Source: Clostridiales bacterium
Lineage (GTDB): Bacteria; Bacillota; Clostridia; Christensenellales; Borkfalkiaceae
Length of the DNA: 64,000 bases
Assembly: GCA_003523255.1 (NCBI GenBank)
Contig: DPGH01000010.1
Location: 31,740 to 95,739 of the forward strand
Reading direction: 5' to 3'
Both the position numbers and the translations under genes were made by a program. Every line of letters starts with the position of its first letter. The first letter of the stretch is position 1. Below the pieces are notes generated by a model. That model did not search any database. It was given only the letters and a program-made list of their open reading frames with translations, and was not told the DNA's origin. Positions 1 through 10,059 of this stretch are shown in pieces.

Positions 1-10
1 CGCATCCGCG

Positions 11-36
11 GGATTCCGTCGCTTCGCTCGGAATGA
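11..36. repeat. Short GC-rich inverted repeat at window edge
   Basis: ATTCCG at 13-18 and CGGAAT at 29-34 form an inverted repeat around a TCGCTTCGCT spacer. The surrounding 165 bases have no open frame and contain a partial echo (ctcggaat at 65-72, gaatgaca near 103-110). It resembles an intergenic dispersed repeat, but only this edge copy is visible, so its family is not established. Confidence 0.35.
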
Positions 37-165
37 CATATAATAAAAAGTAGCCGTGCGCCACTCGGAATAACGTGAGAAAAGGTTGCGGGGTGGCAAA
101 CTGAATGACAAAGGATAAAAAGCAATTATCAAGTTCGGAAAGTAAAAAGCGATAAAATAAAACCG

Positions 166-999
166 TCAGTCGCGGCGTAAGCGGTATTGTAAAGGCGTTA
201 CGCCGTATTTCTTTTTGAATTGCTTTATAAAATAAGAAAGCGAGTCGTACCCGCAGAGCGAGCAAACCCGTAAAACCGTGTCCGAAGTGTTTTTGAGAAG
301 TTCCGCGGCGTGCTCCAATCGTAAACTCATAACGTAGTCGTTCAGCGTAACGCCTACGTATTTTTTAAATGTTTTTGCAACGGTCGCGTGCGAGTAAAAA
401 GTCGTTTCGATGATTTCCGCAACGGGTTTGGTAAAATTTTCAGGCAGATACAAAAGTTGTATAAGTTCGATAAGCCACTCGGGGTATGCCGGCGCCTTAA
501 GTAGTTTTTGCGTTTTGTATACGCCTAAAACAAACTGCAAAATCGTAACGTTGATTCTCTTTATTTCGTCGGTGCCGATTTTTTCGTCTCCCACTTCCAT
601 AAGCGAAAGCGCCTCTAAATGTTCCCCTTGTTCGATAATCGCCTTGTGTACCGCCGCGGATAAATGCGGATGTACGAGTTTTTCACCTGTTTTGACTTTA
701 TCGAACAGTTCGGGCGAAACCGCGTCGCACGCTTCTTTAACTTCTTCTTCGGTAAAATAGAAATCGCGGTGCAAATGCGGGGTAGTACGAAAAACTATTG
801 CGTGTTCGTGCGGGGGACCGAGCAAAAAAGCGTCGCCGGAGCGCGCGTCGTATTTCACGCCGTTTACCACGTTGTCCGTTTCACCCTTTTCAAACACGGC
901 AAGTTCCCACTTAACGTGTTTATGCGGTTTGTTGGGCGTGGAGTACTTTCTGTAAACCAAATCTTTATTTAAAGACATTATTTCGATTTTGGCTTTCAT
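166..999 (-). CDS. AraC family transcriptional regulator
   Basis: A 277-residue regulator with the usual AraC layout. The N-terminal half is a cupin-like sensor rich in His and Gly (GPPHEHAIVF near residue 62). The C-terminal 100 residues hold two helix-turn-helix motifs, ending in the family signature around CGYDSLSYFIKQFKKKYGVT. The ATG at 999 follows a GGGAGA ribosome site. It is transcribed divergently from the secreted protein at 1279 and lies next to a sugar uptake and glycosidase cluster, so it probably senses a sugar and controls that cluster. The ligand cannot be read from sequence. Family call is firm; the target is inference. Confidence 0.9.
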   Translation of the reverse strand: MKAKIEIMSLNKDLVYRKYSTPNKPHKHVKWELAVFEKGETDNVVNGVKYDARSGDAFLLGPPHEHAIVFRTTPHLHRDFYFTEEEVKEACDAVSPELFDKVKTGEKLVHPHLSAAVHKAIIEQGEHLEALSLMEVGDEKIGTDEIKRINVTILQFVLGVYKTQKLLKAPAYPEWLIELIQLLYLPENFTKPVAEIIETTFYSHATVAKTFKKYVGVTLNDYVMSLRLEHAAELLKNTSDTVLRVCSLCGYDSLSYFIKQFKKKYGVTPLQYRLRRD

Positions 1000-1060
1000 A
1001 ATTTTCTCCCTTAATCCCTTTAAAAATTTCGCCTTGCAGAAATTTTGTACGTTAACTTAT

Positions 1061-1089
1061 ATTATATAATAAATTTTTTAATTTTTCAA
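1061..1089 (-). promoter_or_regulatory. Putative promoter of the AraC gene
   Basis: On the minus strand TTGAAA (1089-1084) and TATAAT (1066-1061) are separated by 17 bases, about 60 bases upstream of the araC-type start at 999. Confidence 0.6.
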
Positions 1090-1107
1090 CCTCGTTTTTA
1101 AAATTTG

Positions 1108-1136
1108 TTGATAATTGTTTTATAAAAAAACATAAT
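1108..1136 (+). promoter_or_regulatory. Putative promoter of the glycan locus
   Basis: TTGATA (1108-1113) and CATAAT (1131-1136) are 17 bases apart in an AT-rich divergent intergenic region. The start codon of the downstream secreted protein is about 140 bases away, leaving room for regulator sites and a 12-G tract in the leader. Confidence 0.4.
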
Positions 1137-1215
1137 TAAACCCTAAAACCCGCAATTTTATCCTTAAATTTATAAAAAAAAGCAGTTTTTATATACAAAA
1201 AGACAAGACAACGGA

Positions 1216-1227
1216 GGGGGGGGGGGG
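1216..1227 (+). repeat. 12-G homopolymer tract upstream of a surface protein
   Basis: Twelve consecutive G residues, 51 bases before the ATG at 1279, in a region otherwise very AT-rich. Such tracts are prone to slipped-strand length change. Position in the leader or promoter would affect expression rather than reading frame. Confidence 0.8.
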
Positions 1228-1278
1228 TAGAATAATATTACCCTATAAGGGCGAGAATAAATGTTGAAGGAGTGAAAT

Positions 1279-4251
1279 ATGAGAAAAACTCGTAAACTCG
1301 GCGTGGCTATAGCGTCGCTTTTGGCGGCGGTGCTTTTAGCGTTTGCGCCGGCAGTCGTTAAAGCGTACGACGCGCCTGAACTTAAAGGCTACACGCCGCA
1401 GCGTGTGGAGTTAAGCGCGCAGCGTTCCGCTTTAAACGGTTGGCAATGGTATTTTAACGACAGCCTTAGAGGAATGTATTACGACAGCAACGACGTTGTA
1501 GTCAGCGCGACTTCCGCAGGACACGGCGGCAATCAAGGCATCGTAATAGACAGAAAGAAAGACGACGGAATGGAAGCGGTATTCTATTCTTATAATTTTG
1601 ACGTTACCGCGGGTACGCAGTATCAGATAAATTACTGGGTAAAATTTGAAGGCGCCGCTAACGCCGGCAGAATGGCTTTCACCATGGTAGACGGCGGTAA
1701 CGTAAGTTACGATACCGTTAATTTTGACGAAGTCGGCACCTGGAAGCAGATAACCTTTAACCATACCGCGAGTAACGCGAAAATCGGCTTAAAGTTTTCC
1801 GCCGGCGGTATAGGCAAGTTTATCGTCAGCGATATAACCGTTAAAGAAGTTATAGGACACGAAAACAGGAATTTGTTCGCCATGCAGGCGATAGGACACG
1901 ACGGATCGGAAGACCCCACGAATATGGCTTACATTACGAGTGCTAATCTTTCTTCGGATTCTTCCGACGGGGACGGGTATTCGCTTAAAGTAAGCGACGG
2001 CGATGTTTACAAAACCACGTTCGGGTTGTTGCCTCACGGCGGCACTTATACGCTGTCTTTTAAGTACAAAGTCGTTGCGCAGGGTAGCGCCAGCACGAGA
2101 ATGTCTATTCGTTTAGACAACGTAACCCTCCGCGGAGAGCGCGTGTATTATGCGCCCGCACCCGAAGTTGACGCAAACAACACTACGACTTGGCAAACTT
2201 ATAGTTATACGTTTACTGCAGTATCGGGTCAAACGGATATAAAATGGATGGGCATTGCGTTTTACGGTTCTTATCTTGTAGACGAATTGCAGATAACGGG
2301 TACAGATACCAACGGCGCGCAGATGAATTATATACCTAACGGTTCGTTCTCGGGTGCGTATTTCGGCGGGTTTTCCACGATAGCAGGTAACTTTAACATT
2401 GTTAAACTTCCGGACGGAACATATTGCTTTGCAGGTTCTTCTCTTTGTGAATATATGTCCGCTACCAGCGGTCCGTATATGCAATTCGGTTTTAACCTTA
2501 ACGAGGGAGAACAGTATACTTTAAGTTTCGACTATCGCTCTGGCGGTGGCGAAGCGGTAAGAGTTTTCTACGGAAACGGTTGGCCAGCAAGTGGTGCTAC
2601 TCATCCTTATACGCTTATAAAAACTTGCGGTCAGGCAACGAGCCCTGAGTGGAGAAGCGAAAGCGTAACGTTCAACGCATACAATGATAGCCGTATTGAA
2701 CTATACGGAGACGCGGGTTGCGGTTGGCCGTCTTATATCAAAAACATTAAACTCATCGGCGCGGACGGCGTTGACCTGATAAACAATACCACGCTCGTAA
2801 ACCCCGGCGTAACGTACGGCGCAAACGTGTTCCCCTACGGTACTTTTGCCGGAGATACTACGGTTACCACCGACGGTTGGACGTTTGCAAGCGGCGCGGA
2901 GATGCAAGGCTTTACTTTTGAAGACACCAACACTTGTTACGAAATCGTGCTTATCGGTACCGAAGAGGCGCCCGCCGTTGCTACGAGCGCGCCCGTTACC
3001 GTAAACGCAAACGTTATAAAGGTTTCATATAAAACCTATTTAGGAAACGACAAAGTTACCGTAAGCCTTATCGCAAACGGTACTGAACTGTTACCCGTCG
3101 GCGAAACGGTATTTACTCAGGCAAGCGGTAAACCCACAGGCGAGGGGGTAACCACTACCGGCAGATTTACGTTGCCCGAAGGAACTACTTCCGTACAGGT
3201 AGTGTTTAAGGGAACGGGATATACTTCTCTTAAATACGTTGATTTACAGTGCCACGTACACGGCGAGACCTGCTCTTTAGAGGGTACCGGCAATCCGACT
3301 TACGTTTGGAGCGCGGACAATAAAACTTGTACCGCGACCGAAGGCGCGTATCTCGTATGCGGTAAGTTACCCGATAACCCCGTTACCGAAACGGTGAACG
3401 CGGTAATTACCGAAGATACCGCAACGTATTTTGCAAAAGGCACCGGAACTTACACCGCGACTTTCGCTAATACGGAACTCTTTGCTTCGCAGACTAAACA
3501 GGGAGAAGAAACCTCCGTTAAAACGCTACCCGTAACGACGTATGCAAAAGTATCGGCAAGGGTATCCGCTCCGTACGGATTGAGATGGTCTGCCGGCATA
3601 AACAAAACTTTATGGCAAGAAATTACCGCTTATGAAGGCGTTACGGCAGAAGCGGGTATGCTTATCGCTCCTTACGATTACGTAACGGCGGCGGGCGAGT
3701 TCACCATGGACGCGCTCACTGAAAAAGGTCTTAACTTTAAGGCGGTAGATTTCGGCGGCGGCTTTAACGAAGCGTTGACGGCTGACAAGAACGACGATAA
3801 CAATTGCTGGTACGGCGCGCTCGTTAATATTCAAAACGCTAACCTCGACCGCGAATTTGCGGGCAGGGCGTATGTTAAACTTACCAACGGTGAAAATACC
3901 GTTATCCATTACGGCAATTTCAGTTACGAGGACCAGGTAAGAACGTTTGAGTATATTTGCAAGAGCGTAGTTGCGGACGATAACGTTACCGACCAGACTA
4001 TTAAAGCGTTTGCAAAAGAGCAACTCGATAAAATCGTAAATGTCGTTTATGAAAACGGCGTTGCGACCATCGTGGATGCAGAAGGTTACGCTACGCCTTA
4101 CGCGGTAACCGCAGCAGACGGGGTTATTAACATTACTCTCGCGAATGCGGAAGCCGGCAACCTTGTAAACGTCGCTAAAATAAAAGTAAACGGCAAGTCC
4201 TGTGAGTTTACCTTAACGGGCAATACAATAACCGTTACTCTCGGCGAATAA
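1279..4251 (+). CDS. Secreted multi-module carbohydrate-binding-like protein
   Basis: A 990-residue protein with a classic signal peptide (about residues 1-29, cleavage near VVKA-YDA). It is followed by four beta-sandwich modules resembling CBM4/9-like domains (about 35-190, 197-345, 350-495, 510-660), each with aromatic and Gly-rich strands and a closing 'V.DI.V' type segment. A Cys-containing spacer (about 660-700) precedes a different C-terminal domain. I see no LPxTG motif, no C-terminal membrane helix and no recognisable catalytic domain. The ATG has a strong AAGGAG site. It heads the glycan locus, so a role in binding polysaccharide outside the cell is likely, but the ligand is unknown. 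Confidence 0.7.
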   Translation: MRKTRKLGVAIASLLAAVLLAFAPAVVKAYDAPELKGYTPQRVELSAQRSALNGWQWYFNDSLRGMYYDSNDVVVSATSAGHGGNQGIVIDRKKDDGMEAVFYSYNFDVTAGTQYQINYWVKFEGAANAGRMAFTMVDGGNVSYDTVNFDEVGTWKQITFNHTASNAKIGLKFSAGGIGKFIVSDITVKEVIGHENRNLFAMQAIGHDGSEDPTNMAYITSANLSSDSSDGDGYSLKVSDGDVYKTTFGLLPHGGTYTLSFKYKVVAQGSASTRMSIRLDNVTLRGERVYYAPAPEVDANNTTTWQTYSYTFTAVSGQTDIKWMGIAFYGSYLVDELQITGTDTNGAQMNYIPNGSFSGAYFGGFSTIAGNFNIVKLPDGTYCFAGSSLCEYMSATSGPYMQFGFNLNEGEQYTLSFDYRSGGGEAVRVFYGNGWPASGATHPYTLIKTCGQATSPEWRSESVTFNAYNDSRIELYGDAGCGWPSYIKNIKLIGADGVDLINNTTLVNPGVTYGANVFPYGTFAGDTTVTTDGWTFASGAEMQGFTFEDTNTCYEIVLIGTEEAPAVATSAPVTVNANVIKVSYKTYLGNDKVTVSLIANGTELLPVGETVFTQASGKPTGEGVTTTGRFTLPEGTTSVQVVFKGTGYTSLKYVDLQCHVHGETCSLEGTGNPTYVWSADNKTCTATEGAYLVCGKLPDNPVTETVNAVITEDTATYFAKGTGTYTATFANTELFASQTKQGEETSVKTLPVTTYAKVSARVSAPYGLRWSAGINKTLWQEITAYEGVTAEAGMLIAPYDYVTAAGEFTMDALTEKGLNFKAVDFGGGFNEALTADKNDDNNCWYGALVNIQNANLDREFAGRAYVKLTNGENTVIHYGNFSYEDQVRTFEYICKSVVADDNVTDQTIKAFAKEQLDKIVNVVYENGVATIVDAEGYATPYAVTAADGVINITLANAEAGNLVNVAKIKVNGKSCEFTLTGNTITVTLGE

Positions 4252-4265
4252 AGGAGGAATAAATT

Positions 4266-4400
4266 ATGAAAAGAGAATATACTTCTCCCGTTGTCAAGGT
4301 AACGGCATTTGAAGAAAAGGACGTATTAAAAGTCAGCGGCGTAAGCGGCGACAGATACGATTTCGACGATTTTGAGGCTCTCGACGAGTTTAATAACTGA
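4266..4400 (+). CDS. 44-residue acidic peptide, unknown function
   Basis: A short frame with a very strong AGGAGG site starting 15 bases after the preceding gene's stop. The peptide begins MKREYTSPVVKVTAFEEKDV, then LKVSG, and ends in an acidic Asp/Phe-rich tail (FDDFEALDEFNN). The pattern Y-x2-P ... F-x3-DVL-x2-SG is one I associate with small unannotated peptides of gut anaerobes. A leader-peptide-like role is possible, but no modifying enzyme or transporter is adjacent. Spacing and ribosome site support translation; function is unknown. Confidence 0.65.
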   Translation: MKREYTSPVVKVTAFEEKDVLKVSGVSGDRYDFDDFEALDEFNN

Positions 4401-4730
4401 CGACTCGCCTAAAACGAATTTAATCGCAACCCGTACGAAAACGCTTAACTCGCACTAAAAACAACACTTATTAAGTATAAGCAAATAACCGCGCGGCGGC
4501 AGTATTCGCCGCCGCGCGATTGCTAAAACGGCGTTTCGTACACAAATCGAAAAATCTTGAGTTTTTCACCGAAAAAAAGGTTTTGTTTGCAAAAGCGAAC
4601 GAAGCAATCGTTCAAACAAAAAACGTAATAACCTTGCGGGTAATAAGCCGCTTGTTTTTAACCAAACTATTATTAAACGCCCGTACGGGCGAAAGAAAAA
4701 AACGGCATTCAACGCCGAAAAGGAGACTAT
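4401..4730. other. 330-base intergenic region with strong hairpin
   Basis: No convincing gene. A perfect 11-bp inverted repeat (4490-4500 with 4508-4518, loop AGTATTC) of CGCGCGGCGGC type can fold in RNA. It is not followed by a T run, so it is not a standard intrinsic terminator and may instead stabilise the upstream transcript end. An AAGGAG ribosome site for the next gene lies at the right edge. Confidence 0.6.
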
Positions 4731-7700
4731 ATGAACCGCAAAAGCGCCGACAACGGCAGGGCGGCGGGGTTAACCCGTTCTACCAGACTGAAAACCGTTT
4801 TGGTTATGGTTTTAATCTTTGCGCTTAGCGCGTGCGGATTCGTTTTATCCGTAACGAAAACGGGCGTTTTTTCTACGCGCGCACACGCGGAGGAAAACGT
4901 TAATCTCGTTTACAACGGCAATCTCGAATATACCGATTCTACGGGCGTTTGCCCCGCAGGTTTTTATTACTCTTACGACGTGGGTAAAAGCCTTTTTACG
5001 GTATCTCACGCGGCGGAGGGTGCAGACGGCGGCAAGGTCGCCAAAATCGTGAAAAAAACCGCTTCTTCGGAATCTCTCGGCACGGCAAGATTGTCTACCG
5101 GCGTTATTTCGGTAGAGGGGCTTGTTAAATACACTCTTACTTACAAAATCAAAGCGACGATTTCCGGCGACGTAAAAATATATTCGCGCTGGGTAAGCGG
5201 CACGCAAAACGCAAGCAATAAAGACGAAGTTACCGCCACGACGGCGGGTTTTGCCACCAAAACCGCAAGAATACCCGCCCCGGACGGCGCGCAGTATATG
5301 CGTATAGAATTCGTCGTTACGGGCAGCGGCTCCGCAACCGTGCTTATTGACGACGTATCTCTTACGAAATACGTTTTCGACCCGTCGACGAGAGAAAATC
5401 TGGTTTTAAACCCCGATTTCGAGGAACTCGAAGGCGGCTTTCCGAAAGAGTGGACTAAGTGGGAAACTGTCGCGGAGCAGAGCGCAAACGTTTCATACTC
5501 TATAGTTACCGGCGACGAGGCTTACAGCGGCAACTCGCTTAAAATCGTAAACGCTTCTACCGTAGATAACCGCGCGGTGCTTAACAATACCGCTTTCGAG
5601 GTAGACGGCGGCGCGACTTATCAACTTTCTTTCTATTATAAATCCGATTCTCCGTCGGCAAAAAACAGTTTTTGTTTAAGACAATTTAAGGCTAACGGAC
5701 AGGCTACAACTAAAAACAATTATTACTGGAACGATTCCGCAACCGTAACCGGTACCACTTCCGGCTGGAAAAAGGTTATGGCTGTTTTCCAGTTGGAGCC
5801 GGACGCGTTTACCGCTTTCTTTCAGGTAGATATCGCGCCGACGGGTAACGCCGCGGTGTATTACGACTCGTTTTTCTTTGAAAGGATAGAGGTTGACGAA
5901 GTAAACAAAGGTTTTGAAAAGACCGAAGGCACGGACGAAGTAGGCGGCTGGCTTTTCAGCGAAACGGAAAGCGTGAGTTTTGCGGACGACGTTTATCACG
6001 ACGGCAAAAACTCGTTACACGTTCAGAGAAAAGATTATTTTTCCGATTTTACCGCCTCCACCATCGGCACGCTCGAAGTCGTCAGCGGGAGAACTTACGA
6101 GATAGGCTTTTACATGCGTTCGCAAAACTCTCTGGATGCAAAGGCGCTTTTAAAAATAGAACTCTATAACGGCGCAAATCAGCGCACGATGTTTCTTGAC
6201 AGCCCGTATGTATTTTTGAAATCGGGCGAAGGGCTTTCGGACTGGACGAAAGTGTTTATACGCTACGTTATGCCTGCCGATACGTTTAACGTACGCTGTA
6301 CCGTAACGATAAAAACCGGCGTTGCCGATTGTTATATAGACGGACTTTTCTGTTACGACGTTGAAACCGTCGCTTATCAAAACGACCTTGAAAGCATTTC
6401 GGACAGCGGCGTTGCGGCGGGCTTTACGGGAGACGCGGAATCGTTTAAAAACGGTAAAATTTCGCTTGCCGCAAACAAGCAGGTTACGACCGAGTTTTAC
6501 GGCGCGCTTTACGGTTACGGATATACCTTTACGGGAGAACTTAACGCCGATGGCGCGGCTCGCCCCGTTATCGCGGTAGAGTGGATAAACTTCCGCGGAG
6601 AAAGAGCGGGATATACCGAATACCCGCTTATCGAAGAGGACTCGGCTTTCACCTTCGATTTTCTCGCGCCGAGCGCGGCTTACGCGAAATTGTACTTTAA
6701 AAACGCCGGAAGCGGCACCGTTACGCTCGATAACTTGCAAATCGAAAAAACTTACGACCCCGTAGTAGACGCCACGGGTTGGAAAGGTCAGTGGATTTGT
6801 TACCCCGCGACGGATATTGCCTACGGGTTAGAGTATCAGAACACCTATTACAGAAAGACTTTTACGCTTGAAGAAGAAGTTTCTTACGCGCGCTTGCAGG
6901 TTACCGGCGACGACGTTACCACTTCTTACGTAAACGGCAACGAACTCGAGGACCCCGGCAAAAACGCGTGGGCAGACCTGCTCGTTATAAACGTTACGAA
7001 TCTTTTAAACGTCGGCGAAAACGTGCTTGCATTCAAAATTTATAACCAGACTTATTACACGGGCGTGCTGTTTGACCTTGAAATAGTTACCGTCAGCGGT
7101 AAAACCCTGCGCGTTTACTCGGATGAGGAAACGCTTTCCATGGACAACGCCATCGACGGAACCGTCGACTGGATAAACGCCGTTTACGACGCGAGCGACT
7201 GGAAAAAGATTCACGTGGTCGGTCCCGTTACCTGTCAGCCTTGGGGTAATATCCCGTACGAACGTTCAACCGACGCTCTTCCGAGCGCAACGCTCGTTTC
7301 GGTAACGCTGCCCGCGTCGGTTAAGGCAGGTGAAAAACTCGAATTTTCCGTTACGTTTGAAATTAAAAACAGGATAGAAGACGACTTTTCTTTCCGCGTG
7401 TTTTTCCGCCCGTGGCTGTCCTCGGACGAAGAGGAGGTTATAGGCGCGTGGATTATACCGGAAATCACGGGCGGTTTATACCCGACGGAATGGGTCGTGG
7501 GAGAGTTAAACGAAGTTACTTTTTCGGTGTTCGTGCCGGACTTTATCGCAACGGATACCTACATGATACAGTTCGACCCCAAAGAGTTTTATATCGACAA
7601 CGACGAGGACGGGTTTAACCCCTATTACGAAAACATTATCCGCGGCGAGTACTTCGATATTGAAAACCCCGGCACGGTAGAACTTAAAAAGACCGAAATC

Positions 7701-10040
7701 AAAATTATAGACGGCACCGCCCGCCTTTTAATCGACGGCGAACCCGTCGCCCCGATGATGTATTTAAGAGAGCAATCCACCGTATTTGAAACGGAGTACG
7801 CTTCCGGTATGGCGGGCGCGGGCGTAGACCTTATGTGTTTGCCTAATTGCCGTATTTATAATATGAACAACGCCGGCTCTATGTGGAAGGGCGACGGGAG
7901 ATACGACTTTTCCGCGCTCGACAACGTCGTGTACGAAACGTTGCAAGGCGCACCCGACGCGCTTTTAATGCTTATGCTCGACGCCGACCCGCCTACCTGG
8001 TGGCTTAACGCGCACCCCGACAGCGTTATTTACGTTAAAAACAGCAAAAACGTTTACGAAAAGAAAATCTCGTACGCGTCGAAAGAATGGCGTGAGGACG
8101 TTGGCAAATTTTACGAGGCGTTTTTAGAATACGCTATGAACCAGCCTTGGTCGGGACACGTTTACTCGGTTAAGATTTCCGCCGGCGCGACCTTTGAATG
8201 GCAATATTACGGGCACGCGTACAGCGCGACCGAACCGATTTGTGCGGATACGAGCCGCGTGGCGACGACGGAGTTCAGGGCGTGGCTTAAAAACAAGTAT
8301 GAAACGGTTGAAGCGTTGCGGAAAGCCTGGGGCAACAACACCGTTACTTTCGAAACGGCTAACGTGCCTACTTTTGACAAACGCAAACCGACGACTTATA
8401 ACACGCTGTTAGACGGTAAAACTCAACGCAACGTTTTAGACGTTCATTACTTTTTGTGCGATATGGTAACGGACAGCATATTGTACCTTGCCAAAGTCGT
8501 TAAGGAAACGACCGGCAATCAATGGGTCGTGGGTACTTACAACGGTTATCTTACCAACGTTTTAACGTGGGAGGGCGCGGGACTTGCAAACGCTTCTATT
8601 TCGCGCGTTTTAGAGTCTGAATATATAGACTTTTTATGCGCGCCTGTCTGCTACGACGAACGTAATATCGGTATGAGCGCGTCTTACATGATGATGGTCG
8701 ATTCGGTTATAGCGGCGGGCAAAATGGCTATAATCGAATGCGACAGCCGTACCGTTTATTTCGACAGCAAAAGCACGCCTCCCGCAACTCTCGGAGAATG
8801 GGGTAAAACGTACACCGTTAAAGCCACGCTCGAATCGATGAAGAGAGATTTTGTCAATATGATGATAAAAGGCGCGGGACTTTGGTGGTACGACATGTAC
8901 GGCGGCTGGTTTAACGACCCCGAGATTTACGACCTTATAAGCGTTATGTCTAAAGAGTGGGAACGCGCCGCTAAAGAACCCGTAGAAAATACCGCTAAAA
9001 TAGCGTTCGTTGTCGGCGACGACATCGCGACGGCAATGGCTTACGATTTTGACGGGTCTTACGACTATCTGTATCAATCGCTTTACTGGCAAAAAGAAAG
9101 CCTTGCTCATATCGGCGCGCAATTCGATTTGCTTTACGCTTCCTCGTTTGCAAACGGATTTATGAGAGATTACGACGTGTACCTCGTGGTGGCGGTCGAC
9201 CTTACCGAAGAGCAGATTGCCGGCATAAACGAAAGAGTTAAAAAAGACGGCAAAACGGTTATATGGGTAGGCTTCCCCGGGATATACGGCGCGGGAGGCG
9301 AAATGAGTGCCGAAAGAGTTTCTTCCGTAACGGATATTACGCTCGCGTTTGCGCCGAGCGGCACCTCTTACGGGGTTGAAGTTACCGCGAACGAAGGGTT
9401 TGCACAGGGAGTTAAAAGCTATATTTACGGTAAACCCTCTTCGGTAAAAGTAAACCCGATGCTTGTGGTAACCGACGAAACCGCTACCGTTTTGGGAAAA
9501 ATATACGGCACGCAACTTACCGGGCTTGCGGTTAAAACCGTAGAACTCGAGGGCGGCGGCAGTTACACTTCGGTTTATTCTTCGGTAGGTAACGTACCCG
9601 CGGCGTTTATACGCAACGTGCTTAAAAATTACGGCGTAACCCCCGTCGGAGAAGAGGGCGGCGACGCGGTTTATCAAAACGGCAATTATATCGCCATCGC
9701 TTCTCTTTACGGAGGCACCAAAACCATAACTCTCGATAAACCCACTTTCGTTTACGACGTGTTTAACGGCAAAGTGCTCGGAGAAAACGTTTCTACCGTA
9801 ACGATAGAAATGGAGGCTGGTACTACCGTACTGATAAGAACGGGCGAGTACGCGGAACCGATTGACCCCGACGACCCGGATAATCCCGATAATCCGGACG
9901 ACCCGGTAGATCCCGTCAGACCCAACAAAAACGTGCTCGGCGCGGGCGAGATAGTCGCCATAACGGCCGCCTGCGTTATCACCGTAGGCAGCGTGGTCGG
10001 CGGCGTTTTGCTCGATAAACGTAAAAAAAGAATGAAATAA
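4731..10040 (+). CDS. Giant surface-anchored GH42-like glycosidase
   Basis: A 1769-residue protein. Order: signal or anchor segment (about 22-50); several CBM4/9-like beta modules (about 60-215, 225-385, 390-545, 560-680); a rhamnosidase-type N-terminal jelly roll (about 684-800, begins WKGQWICYP); a linker domain; a TIM-barrel region (from about 986) resembling GH42 beta-galactosidases; and an alpha/beta domain like the GH42 trimerisation domain. Candidate carboxylates are Glu1156 (in ATFEW) and Glu1336 (in AIIEC); these are my inference. The tail is a Pro/Asp-rich spacer (about 1712-1728), a membrane helix (about 1740-1760) and a KRKKRMK end, so it is membrane anchored without sortase. Substrate is unproven. 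Confidence 0.7.
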   Translation: MNRKSADNGRAAGLTRSTRLKTVLVMVLIFALSACGFVLSVTKTGVFSTRAHAEENVNLVYNGNLEYTDSTGVCPAGFYYSYDVGKSLFTVSHAAEGADGGKVAKIVKKTASSESLGTARLSTGVISVEGLVKYTLTYKIKATISGDVKIYSRWVSGTQNASNKDEVTATTAGFATKTARIPAPDGAQYMRIEFVVTGSGSATVLIDDVSLTKYVFDPSTRENLVLNPDFEELEGGFPKEWTKWETVAEQSANVSYSIVTGDEAYSGNSLKIVNASTVDNRAVLNNTAFEVDGGATYQLSFYYKSDSPSAKNSFCLRQFKANGQATTKNNYYWNDSATVTGTTSGWKKVMAVFQLEPDAFTAFFQVDIAPTGNAAVYYDSFFFERIEVDEVNKGFEKTEGTDEVGGWLFSETESVSFADDVYHDGKNSLHVQRKDYFSDFTASTIGTLEVVSGRTYEIGFYMRSQNSLDAKALLKIELYNGANQRTMFLDSPYVFLKSGEGLSDWTKVFIRYVMPADTFNVRCTVTIKTGVADCYIDGLFCYDVETVAYQNDLESISDSGVAAGFTGDAESFKNGKISLAANKQVTTEFYGALYGYGYTFTGELNADGAARPVIAVEWINFRGERAGYTEYPLIEEDSAFTFDFLAPSAAYAKLYFKNAGSGTVTLDNLQIEKTYDPVVDATGWKGQWICYPATDIAYGLEYQNTYYRKTFTLEEEVSYARLQVTGDDVTTSYVNGNELEDPGKNAWADLLVINVTNLLNVGENVLAFKIYNQTYYTGVLFDLEIVTVSGKTLRVYSDEETLSMDNAIDGTVDWINAVYDASDWKKIHVVGPVTCQPWGNIPYERSTDALPSATLVSVTLPASVKAGEKLEFSVTFEIKNRIEDDFSFRVFFRPWLSSDEEEVIGAWIIPEITGGLYPTEWVVGELNEVTFSVFVPDFIATDTYMIQFDPKEFYIDNDEDGFNPYYENIIRGEYFDIENPGTVELKKTEIKIIDGTARLLIDGEPVAPMMYLREQSTVFETEYASGMAGAGVDLMCLPNCRIYNMNNAGSMWKGDGRYDFSALDNVVYETLQGAPDALLMLMLDADPPTWWLNAHPDSVIYVKNSKNVYEKKISYASKEWREDVGKFYEAFLEYAMNQPWSGHVYSVKISAGATFEWQYYGHAYSATEPICADTSRVATTEFRAWLKNKYETVEALRKAWGNNTVTFETANVPTFDKRKPTTYNTLLDGKTQRNVLDVHYFLCDMVTDSILYLAKVVKETTGNQWVVGTYNGYLTNVLTWEGAGLANASISRVLESEYIDFLCAPVCYDERNIGMSASYMMMVDSVIAAGKMAIIECDSRTVYFDSKSTPPATLGEWGKTYTVKATLESMKRDFVNMMIKGAGLWWYDMYGGWFNDPEIYDLISVMSKEWERAAKEPVENTAKIAFVVGDDIATAMAYDFDGSYDYLYQSLYWQKESLAHIGAQFDLLYASSFANGFMRDYDVYLVVAVDLTEEQIAGINERVKKDGKTVIWVGFPGIYGAGGEMSAERVSSVTDITLAFAPSGTSYGVEVTANEGFAQGVKSYIYGKPSSVKVNPMLVVTDETATVLGKIYGTQLTGLAVKTVELEGGGSYTSVYSSVGNVPAAFIRNVLKNYGVTPVGEEGGDAVYQNGNYIAIASLYGGTKTITLDKPTFVYDVFNGKVLGENVSTVTIEMEAGTTVLIRTGEYAEPIDPDDPDNPDNPDDPVDPVRPNKNVLGAGEIVAITAACVITVGSVVGGVLLDKRKKRMK

Positions 10041-10059
10041 TATATAAAAGGAGAAAGTT

